A stretch of DNA of 6,180 nucleotides, taken from Thermogutta sp. (GTDB lineage: Bacteria; Planctomycetota; Planctomycetia; Pirellulales; Thermoguttaceae). Of this stretch, positions 1 to 4,238 are shown piece by piece (position 1 is the stretch's first letter; each line of letters begins with the position of its first letter). The notes below the pieces were generated by a model, which was given only the letters and a program-made list of their open reading frames with translations, did no database searches and was not told the DNA's origin. Both the position numbers and the translations under genes were made by a program. Where the stretch lies: the NCBI GenBank assembly GCA_012798155.1, contig JAAZNR010000871.1, positions 1 through 6,180 on the forward strand. Direction: 5' to 3'.

Positions 1-60
1 CGGCTCGGACGGAATCGGTGGGGTTTGTCTTCCAAAGTCGGCTTCCCGTCGAGGTAACTC

Positions 61-1140
61 ATGGCTGAAAAAAAGTTCTTGCGTGTGGCGGTAATCGGGG
101 GTGACGGTACCGGACCGGAGGTCACGGCGGAGTCGGTCAAGGTTCTGAAAGCCGCGGCCCGACTGGAGAATTTCGAGATCGAATTCAAGGACTTCGACCT
201 CGGCGGCGAACGCTACCTGAAGACCGGGGAGATTCTTCCGGAAGACGTCTTCCAGGAACTGAAAACGTTTCCCGCCATCCTCTTGGGCGCCATCGGGCAC
301 CCCGAGGTCCCGCCGGGCGTCTTGGAACGGGGGTTGCTCCTCGAGTTGCGTTTCCGCATGGATCAGTACATCAACCTGCGACCGGTGAAGCTCTATCCCG
401 GCGTGGAAACGCCGCTGAAGGACAAGGGGCCGAACGATATCGACTTCGTCGTCGTTCGCGAGAATACCGAGGACCTTTATACCGGGGTGGGCGGCTTTCT
501 CAAAAAGGGCACGCCGGACGAGGTCGCCACGCAGACCGCCGTCTTCACGCGCAAGGGTTGCGAACGGTGCATCCGCTGGGCCTTTGAGTATACTCGCAAA
601 CGGAACGCGAAAAAGCGGCTGACCCTGGTCGCCAAGACCAATGTCTTGACGTACGGCCACGACCTCTGGTGGCGGACCTTCCAAGAGGTCGCCAAGGAAT
701 ACCCGGACATCCAGACCGACTACAACCACGTGGACGCCTGCTGCATGTGGATGGTCAAGAATCCCGAATACTACGACGTGATCGTGACCACCAACATGTT
801 CGGCGACATCATCACGGACTTGGCCGCCATCCTCCAAGGCGGGATGGGAGTGGCGGCGGGCGGGAACATCAACCCCGAGCCGGGCGGAACCAGCATGTTC
901 GAGCCGATGGGCGGCAGCGCCCCCAAGTACACCGGCAAGGGCGTCATCAACCCCATTGCCGCCATCGCCGCGGGGGGCATGCTGCTGGAGCAGGCGGGCT
1001 TCGCGTCGGCCGCCGCCAAGATCAACCAGGCCATCCAAGTCGTCACCGGCACCAAGATGAAGAGCCAGGCCGCCGGCAAGATGGGCTATTCCACGTCGCA
1101 GGTCGGCGACCTGGTCGTCGAGGCCCTCGGCGCCTTGTAA
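61..1140 (+). CDS. leuB: 3-isopropylmalate dehydrogenase family enzyme (LeuB-like), possibly NADP-dependent
   Basis: Cytoplasmic enzyme of the isocitrate/isopropylmalate dehydrogenase family, 359 residues, a normal length. LeuB oxidatively decarboxylates 3-isopropylmalate to 4-methyl-2-oxopentanoate in leucine synthesis. Seen in the protein: the N-terminal GGDGTGPEV loop (13-21); substrate arginines R97, R107 and R133; the catalytic pair Y140 (in RENTEDLYTG) and K192 (in AKTNVL); and metal aspartates D225, D249 and D253. The segment PPGVLERGLLLELRF (84-98) resembles actinobacterial LeuB more than the E. coli or Thermus form. The oddity is at 282-293: the usual HGSAPDI is GGSAPKY, with G284 for the conserved His and K289-Y290 for Asp-Ile. 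Lys-Tyr at this place is the NADP signature of bacterial isocitrate dehydrogenase. GAGG at 51-54, six bases ahead of ATG, supports the start. No clear promoter is visible in 1-60. Alternatives are another beta-decarboxylating dehydrogenase such as tartrate or homoisocitrate dehydrogenase. The family is certain; the substrate is likely. Confidence 0.9.
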   Translation: MAEKKFLRVAVIGGDGTGPEVTAESVKVLKAAARLENFEIEFKDFDLGGERYLKTGEILPEDVFQELKTFPAILLGAIGHPEVPPGVLERGLLLELRFRMDQYINLRPVKLYPGVETPLKDKGPNDIDFVVVRENTEDLYTGVGGFLKKGTPDEVATQTAVFTRKGCERCIRWAFEYTRKRNAKKRLTLVAKTNVLTYGHDLWWRTFQEVAKEYPDIQTDYNHVDACCMWMVKNPEYYDVIVTTNMFGDIITDLAAILQGGMGVAAGGNINPEPGGTSMFEPMGGSAPKYTGKGVINPIAAIAAGGMLLEQAGFASAAAKINQAIQVVTGTKMKSQAAGKMGYSTSQVGDLVVEALGAL

Positions 1141-1197
1141 TCTACCGCCCTATGCCGATAATGCATGCTGATGGATGTCAACGCCGCTCGCGCCGAG

Positions 1198-1226
1198 CAT
1201 CGGCATCGCCGGCATCGATGCCGATG
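1198..1226. repeat. Perfect 11-bp inverted repeat between leuB and the peroxiredoxin gene
   Basis: CATCGGCATCG (1198-1208) is followed by a 7-nt spacer and its exact reverse complement (1216-1226). It lies 58 nt after the leuB stop and 34 nt before the peroxiredoxin start. The RNA would form a strong hairpin, but no T run follows, so it is not a standard intrinsic terminator. It could stabilise the 3' end of leuB mRNA, attenuate read-through, or be a protein-binding palindrome ahead of the peroxiredoxin gene. The structure is seen; its role is inferred. Confidence 0.65.
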
Positions 1227-1248
1227 GAGGCGCGGAACCCGTCACCAC

Positions 1249-1254
1249 AAGGAG
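1249..1254 (+). promoter_or_regulatory. Ribosome binding site that fixes the peroxiredoxin start
   Basis: AAGGAG lies six bases ahead of the ATG at 1261. The reading frame is open upstream to another ATG at 1165, but that stretch would translate to an Arg/His-rich peptide running through the inverted repeat, and it has no such site. The 1261 start is therefore preferred. Confidence 0.8.
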
Positions 1255-1260
1255 AAAGTC

Positions 1261-1989
1261 ATGTCCGACGCGCCGCAAGCCGATTCCCAGCCCGTTGCCG
1301 TCCGCATTCCCCTGATCGGTGAGGCCGCCCCGGCGTTCCAGGCCGTGACGACCCAAGGCCCCATCCGGTTTCCGGAAGACTACAAGGGCAAGTGGGTGGT
1401 CCTCTTCAGCCACCCGGCCGACTTCACGCCGGTCTGCACCACCGAGTTCATGACCTTCGCTACGCTGATGCCGCAGTTCGAAGCGCTGAACTGCAAGCTG
1501 ATCGGGCTGTCCATCGACAGCAACTTCAGCCACATCGCGTGGCTGCGGACGATCAAGGAGAAAATCAAATACCGGGGGATGGAGAACGTCGAGGTGACCT
1601 TCCCGGTGATCGCGGACCTCAAGATGGACGTGGCCCGCAAGTATGGCATGGTGCAGCCCTCCGCCGACGATTCCCACGCCGTTCGGGCCGTGTTTATCAT
1701 GGACCCCGAGGCGAAGGTCCGGGCCGTGCTCTATTACCCGTCGAGCATGGGCAGGAACTTCCCTGAGATCCTCCGCATGGTGGTGGCCTTGCAGACGGCC
1801 GACAAATACCAGGTCTCCACGCCTGCCGACTGGCAGCCGGGCGACGACGTGATCGTGCCGCCCCCAGGCTCCTGCGGGGGCGCCCAAGAGCGAGTTCAGG
1901 CCAAAGACGGCGTCAAGTGCCTCGACTGGTTCCTTTGCTTCAAGGAAATCCCCAAGTCGGAGCTGAATCTGCCGCCGATGTGGAAATAG
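1261..1989 (+). CDS. Peroxiredoxin, Prx6 (1-Cys-like) family with C-terminal CX5C
   Basis: Thiol peroxidase of 242 residues that reduces hydrogen peroxide and organic hydroperoxides, probably in the cytoplasm since no signal peptide is seen. The active-site motif PxxxTxxC is present as P52-A-D-F-T56-P-V-C59 followed by TTEF, so C59 is the peroxidatic cysteine. The thioredoxin-like core continues with GLSIDSN (82-88), FPVIAD (114-119) and AVFIMDP (143-149). The C-terminal arm starts near DWQPGDDV (190-197) and ends with C220-L-D-W-F-L-C226, the spacing seen in the archaeal-type Prx6 of Aeropyrum pernix, where the two arm cysteines take part in disulfide exchange. A further cysteine, C205, lies in PPPGSCGG, and C78 lies in the core. 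The protein is therefore probably not a strict 1-Cys enzyme. It lies 120 nt downstream of leuB on the same strand. No OxyR- or PerR-like site was recognised. The family is secure; the reducing partner cannot be told from the sequence. Confidence 0.94.
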   Translation: MSDAPQADSQPVAVRIPLIGEAAPAFQAVTTQGPIRFPEDYKGKWVVLFSHPADFTPVCTTEFMTFATLMPQFEALNCKLIGLSIDSNFSHIAWLRTIKEKIKYRGMENVEVTFPVIADLKMDVARKYGMVQPSADDSHAVRAVFIMDPEAKVRAVLYYPSSMGRNFPEILRMVVALQTADKYQVSTPADWQPGDDVIVPPPGSCGGAQERVQAKDGVKCLDWFLCFKEIPKSELNLPPMWK

Positions 1990-2008
1990 TCCCCGGAGTT
2001 CGTTCCAC

Positions 2009-2037
2009 GCCCTGTCATGGAACGGCCATGACGGGGC
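2009..2037 (+). terminator. 12-bp hairpin after the peroxiredoxin gene (terminator-like, no T tract)
   Basis: GCCCTGTCATGG (2009-2020) pairs with CCATGACGGGGC (2026-2037) across a 5-nt loop; one position is a G-U pair and the rest are Watson-Crick. It starts 19 nt after the peroxiredoxin stop codon. The following bases are ACGGCCGCC, so the T tract of a classical intrinsic terminator is missing. It probably protects the mRNA end or weakens transcription into the next gene. The fold is seen; termination is inferred. Confidence 0.55.
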
Positions 2038-2108
2038 ACGGCCGCCGAGAGAGTGCATCTCAATATCGGAAGGAACCGACGACGGCCAAACGGTTGTTCA
2101 GCACGACC

Positions 2109-2115
2109 AAAGAGG
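2109..2115 (+). promoter_or_regulatory. Ribosome binding site of the TsaA-like gene, favouring the second ATG
   Basis: AAAGAGG lies only 4 nt before the ATG at 2120 but 7 nt before the adjoining in-frame ATG at 2123. Spacing therefore slightly favours the second ATG, which would shorten the protein by one residue with no other effect. Confidence 0.5.
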
Positions 2116-2119
2116 CCGA

Positions 2120-2653
2120 ATGATGAAACAACTCGCCATTGCCGCGGCGGGAATCCTCGCCGTTGCATCTCTCTCGACTTGCTGGGGGCTTCTCTCGACT
2201 TGCCGGCTGGGTGCGGCCGAGCCTGAGAAGGATACCACCTTCTCGGTCAAGCCCATCGGGCACATCCGGAAGTCCGAGGGGCGAACGTTGATCGTCCTCG
2301 ACAAGAAATATGAGCCGGGACTGCTCGGGCTGGAGGGTTTCTCGCACATCTACGTTTTTTGGTGGTTCGACCGGAACGACACGCCCGAGAAACGAGCCGT
2401 CCTCCAGGTCCATCCGAGGGGCGATCGGGAGAATCCGCTCACCGGCGTGTTTGCTACTCGATCCCCTGTGCGGCCGAACCTGATTGGCCTGACTCTGTGC
2501 AAGGTCATCTCGGTCAAAGGCAATATCGTCGAGATCGAGACCTGCGATGCCTTCGACGGCACGCCCGTTCTCGACATCAAGCCGTTCTTCCCCGGCTCTG
2601 ACACGGCCGAGAACGCCACGGTTCCCGAATGGTCGGCGAAGTCGAGGAAGTAA
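2120..2653 (+). CDS. Exported TsaA/TrmO-domain protein (UPF0066 family)
   Basis: A 177-residue protein with a TsaA (TrmO-like) domain at about 41-160. TrmO uses S-adenosylmethionine to methylate N6-threonylcarbamoyladenosine at tRNA position 37. Family hallmarks seen: PIGHIRKS (45-52), GLEGFSHIYVFWWFD (70-84), GVFATRSPVRPNLIG (109-123) and DAFDGTPVLDIKPF (143-156). The motif usually reads RPNPIG; here it is RPNLIG with L121. Unlike cytoplasmic TrmO, it begins with an apparent signal peptide: K3, a hydrophobic core at 5-18, and LGAAEP at about 30-35 as a possible cleavage region. Cysteines at 21 and 28 each lie in an LSTC motif, which is a poor lipobox because Thr precedes Cys. A 21-bp in-frame duplication lies here. 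Export would separate it from tRNA and S-adenosylmethionine, so a tRNA role is doubtful. It lies 130 nt after the peroxiredoxin gene and has no visible promoter of its own. Domain assignment is strong, export is likely, function is unknown. Confidence 0.85.
   Translation: MMKQLAIAAAGILAVASLSTCWGLLSTCRLGAAEPEKDTTFSVKPIGHIRKSEGRTLIVLDKKYEPGLLGLEGFSHIYVFWWFDRNDTPEKRAVLQVHPRGDRENPLTGVFATRSPVRPNLIGLTLCKVISVKGNIVEIETCDAFDGTPVLDIKPFFPGSDTAENATVPEWSAKSRK
2170..2203 (+). repeat. 13-bp direct repeat with 21-bp period inside the signal-peptide coding region
   Basis: TCTCTCGACTTGC occurs at 2170-2182 and again at 2191-2203, exactly seven codons apart, so the peptide LSTC is repeated in frame (18-21 and 25-28). 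It looks like a small tandem duplication that lengthened the region between the hydrophobic core and the mature protein. The repeat is directly visible; its origin is inferred. Confidence 0.8.
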
Positions 2654-2748
2654 CGGGAATGAAAAGAGAGGTAACCCTTCACGGGGACGATCCCAATTTC
2701 GTCCGAGCAAGCCCGCGCAAATGGGAGTCTCCCCATGCGGCGTGAATA

Positions 2749-2836
2749 GGCCGGGCGGCTGGGGTCGTAGCGTAGCGCAGCCCCAGCCGCGCCTGTTCGC
2801 AGTGCCTCCACCGGCGGCTTCCGCCGTCGGCTCGTG
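2749..2836. repeat. Interspersed double-hairpin repeat, copy A
   Basis: An 88-bp element that matches copy B (4121-4209) with four substitutions and one single-base indel. It folds into two hairpins. The first has 10-bp arms at 2755-2764 and 2781-2790 with a 16-nt loop containing GTAGCGTAGCG. The second has 8-bp arms at about 2812-2819 and 2824-2831 with a TTCC loop; it pairs fully if one G-U is allowed. No coding potential, transposase or target duplication is visible. It resembles REP- or MITE-like palindromic repeats in style, but I do not recognise a named family. Confidence 0.85.
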
Positions 2837-2941
2837 AACCGATGCGGAAGGAACACGCGATGCACAACGCGCGAGCCTGGCGCGTCAGCCCGAGGCCGAA
2901 AGCGCGCAAGCCGCGATGCGTCTTGGATTTATGGAAAATGG

Positions 2942-2969
2942 TTGACTTTACCGCTCCGGCAAGTAAAAT
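2942..2969 (+). promoter_or_regulatory. Sigma70-type promoter of the PEP-CTERM gene
   Basis: TTGACT (2942-2947) and TAAAAT (2964-2969) are separated by 16 nt. Each differs from consensus TTGACA or TATAAT at only one position. It sits in a locally AT-richer patch of a GC-rich region and points to the gene at 3114. Transcription would start near 2976, giving a leader of about 138 nt. This is the best promoter match I found in the window. Confidence 0.65.
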
Positions 2970-3015
2970 CGGGAGCTATGGGAGGGGTTTAAGGAACGAG
3001 GTGCAGGAAAGCGAG

Positions 3016-3051
3016 CAGCCGTCGTCTCGGCGAGGTATCGCTCAACGGCTG
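3016..3051 (+). other. Leader hairpin in the PEP-CTERM 5' UTR
   Basis: CAGCCGT (3016-3022) pairs perfectly with ACGGCTG (3045-3051) across a 22-nt loop that could hold a small inner stem. It lies 62 nt before the start codon and does not cover the ribosome binding site. I do not recognise a known riboswitch class. It may be a chance fold. Confidence 0.3.
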
Positions 3052-3113
3052 GCCTTTCGCTAGCGTCTCCTAACCCTTGTTCTCGGACAGTTTGTAGAAA
3101 GAAGAGGTGCACG

Positions 3114-3908
3114 ATGAGACGAGCGGCGATGGTCTTTGGCGTCGTCCTGGGGGCTTGGTGCGCGGTCCCGACGGCGTTCGGGACGGCGATCAGCGTTCCC
3201 GAAAGCGGTGCCAAGTATGGCGATGTGCCCTTATCTTGGGGCGTCACTTGGGGCGGAGCCGGTATTCCGACCGATCACAGCGCCTATCGAGAAATCACCG
3301 ACGGCGATTATACAATCCGGATGGCAATGCGGGCGCATGGAAGGTACGATTACGACGAGACCGCGGATCCCTCGGCCCCGATTTATTACGTTGAGACGGG
3401 CAAATTCGGTGGAAGTGGGCTGGACAAAGACTACGCTAAATGGAACTTTGCGTTCTATGGTGCAGTGGTCGATGCGACTGGCGCTGCTGTGACTCCACCG
3501 AACAACTATTGCGTGAAATTGCTGTATGATTTCGCCCCCCCAGCCAACACCGAGGCGTCAGAGCACGGCTCCGTTACCTTCACTCTTCCGTTCCAGACAA
3601 CTGTCAATAACCAGAGCGTGACAGTGAATCCCGTCCAAGATTCCTGGAATCTCGCAATGGGCTTCCTCGGAACCGATAGCACGCCGACGATCGATGCTCC
3701 GAGTATCTCATTCGATCCGAACCTCAACGGCGAGTACACGTTCCGCTTGGCGGTTTACAAGGTTAGTTGCGAAACCGAGTTAGGCGCGGTATCGATGAAG
3801 GTGAAGGCCGTTCCCGAGCCGGCGTCCATGGTGGCCTTGGGCGGACTGGGACTGGTCGGCGCGGGCTGGGGCTTCGTCCGCCGGCGTAAGCTACGCGGCA
3901 AAGCGTGA
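3114..3908 (+). CDS. PEP-CTERM sorting domain protein
   Basis: Exported protein of 264 residues. The signal peptide has RR at 2-3, a hydrophobic core at about 4-18 and a likely cut after AFG (21-23). The C-terminus is a textbook PEP-CTERM tail: V233-P-E-P-A, a Gly-rich membrane segment at about 238-255, and the basic end RRRKLRGK. Such tails are recognised and cleaved by an exosortase, which is not encoded in this window, and the protein is then released or fixed to the envelope. The middle carries pieces seen in one recurrent PEP-CTERM group: KWNFAFYG (109-116), LLYDFAPP, QDSWNLAMGFL, and FDPNLNGEYTFRLAVY just before the tail. It is probably a beta-rich fold of unknown function. Two mature cysteines, C133 and C219, could form a disulfide. 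AAGAGG at 3102-3107, six bases before ATG, fixes the start. It has its own promoter and terminator. Third codon positions look less GC-biased than in leuB; I did not count them. Confidence 0.92.
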   Translation: MRRAAMVFGVVLGAWCAVPTAFGTAISVPESGAKYGDVPLSWGVTWGGAGIPTDHSAYREITDGDYTIRMAMRAHGRYDYDETADPSAPIYYVETGKFGGSGLDKDYAKWNFAFYGAVVDATGAAVTPPNNYCVKLLYDFAPPANTEASEHGSVTFTLPFQTTVNNQSVTVNPVQDSWNLAMGFLGTDSTPTIDAPSISFDPNLNGEYTFRLAVYKVSCETELGAVSMKVKAVPEPASMVALGGLGLVGAGWGFVRRRKLRGKA

Positions 3909-3971
3909 TTCGTAGCGCCATCGGCATCCTGCCGGCTCGCCGCCGAGTTGACGATTTCGAGCAAAGATTGG

Positions 3972-4006
3972 GAAGCGCGTGGGAGGATATCCTACGCGCT
4001 TCTTTT
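3972..4006 (+). terminator. Intrinsic terminator of the PEP-CTERM gene
   Basis: GAAGCGCGT (3972-3980) pairs perfectly with ACGCGCTTC (3994-4002), and TTTT (4003-4006) then ATTG follow at once. Inside, AGG (3984-3986) can pair with CCT (3991-3993). The stem, GC content and T run are those of a Rho-independent terminator. It starts 64 nt after the stop codon. The T run is short but the fold is unambiguous. Confidence 0.82.
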
Positions 4007-4036
4007 ATTGCGGTTCCGCGACACCACGGACGCGAA

Positions 4037-4066
4037 TGCCTCCACCGCCGGCTTACGCCGGCGGCT
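4037..4066. repeat. Partial copy C of the repeat (second hairpin only)
   Basis: TGCCTCCACCGCCGGCTT and the following bases match the right half of copies A and B. Arms CCGCCGGC (4045-4052) and GCCGGCGG (4057-4064) pair perfectly around a TTAC loop, where A and B have TTCC. The left hairpin of the repeat is absent, so the second hairpin can occur alone. Confidence 0.75.
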
Positions 4067-4102
4067 CACATCGCGCTGTGAAAACCGTAGCGCGAGAAAA
4101 CA

Positions 4103-4122
4103 CCGCCGGATTCCGCCGGCGG
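4103..4122. repeat. Related hairpin D, abutting copy B
   Basis: CCGCCGG (4103-4109) pairs with CCGGCGG (4116-4122) around ATTCCG. The stem and the TTCC core are shared with the second hairpin of the repeat. Its right arm overlaps the first two bases of copy B. It may be a decayed unit of the same family. Confidence 0.6.
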
Positions 4123-4209
4123 CCGGGTGGCTGGGGCCGTAGCGTAGCGCAGCCCCCAGCCGCGCCTGTTCGCAGTGCCTCCACCGCCGGCTTCCGCCGG
4201 CGGCTCGTG
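4121..4209. repeat. Interspersed double-hairpin repeat, copy B
   Basis: An 89-bp near-duplicate of copy A (2749-2836). First hairpin: arms 4127-4136 and 4154-4163 with a 17-nt loop; one C-G pair of copy A is a T-G (U-G in RNA) pair here. Second hairpin: arms CCGCCGGC (4184-4191) and GCCGGCGG (4196-4203) with loop TTCC, all Watson-Crick. Two of the four substitutions between copies hit both sides of one pair of the second stem and keep it paired. It lies 30 nt from the stop codon of the minus-strand gene and could act as that gene's 3' hairpin. Confidence 0.85.
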
Positions 4210-4226
4210 TTGTGTCGTGCGCTTCC

Positions 4227-4237
4227 AGCCGCCGGCT
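4227..4237. repeat. Short GC palindrome at the end of the minus-strand gene
   Basis: AGCCG-C-CGGCT is an 11-bp perfect odd palindrome that ends two bases before the stop codon of the gene on the minus strand. It contains the CCGCCGGC-type core of the neighbouring hairpins and could be the stub of another unit. The arms are too short to be sure. Confidence 0.4.
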
Positions 4238-4238
4238 T

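Larger units (their letters stand above)
2654..3113. other. 460-bp intergenic region between the TsaA-like and PEP-CTERM genes
   Basis: I see no credible gene here. From left to right it holds two weak hairpins after the TsaA-like stop (six-base arms at 2685-2690/2699-2704 and five-base arms at 2721-2725/2732-2736), repeat copy A (2749-2836), a GC-rich stretch without recognisable features (2837-2935), a sigma70-type promoter (2942-2969), and a leader of about 138 nt with one hairpin (3016-3051) that ends in the ribosome binding site AAGAGG (3102-3107) of the PEP-CTERM gene. Confidence 0.7.
3909..4238. other. 330-bp convergent intergenic region packed with GC hairpins
   Basis: This lies between the stop of the PEP-CTERM gene (+) and the stop of the peptidase gene (-). 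No gene is supported. It holds the intrinsic terminator (3972-4006), hairpin C (4037-4066), hairpin D (4103-4122), repeat copy B (4121-4209) and a short palindrome (4227-4237). These share a GCCGGCGG-type stem, so half of the region is one kind of hairpin repeated. Confidence 0.75.

Noticed and set aside
669..1322. 217-codon plus-strand frame overlapping leuB and the peroxiredoxin gene
   Set aside because: Extremely Arg/His/Gly-rich, out of frame with two convincing genes.
1150..2058. Long open frame on the minus strand opposite the peroxiredoxin gene (302 codons)
   Set aside because: It is rich in Arg, His and Gly with no recognisable motif and lies wholly opposite a well-supported gene in GC-rich DNA, where such antisense frames are expected.
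2168..2184. Lipoprotein signal (lipobox) in the TsaA-like protein
   Set aside because: LSTC has Thr directly before Cys, whereas the lipobox needs Gly, Ala or Ser there. Ordinary signal peptide cleavage is more likely, though not certain.
4037..4209. CRISPR-like array of repeats
   Set aside because: The units differ in length and spacing, there are no uniform unique spacers, and no cas genes are present. They are palindromic interspersed repeats.
2749..4209. Insertion sequence or composite transposon carrying the PEP-CTERM gene
   Set aside because: No transposase gene or clear target-site duplication flanks the repeats. The mobile-cassette idea is kept only as a hypothesis in the findings.
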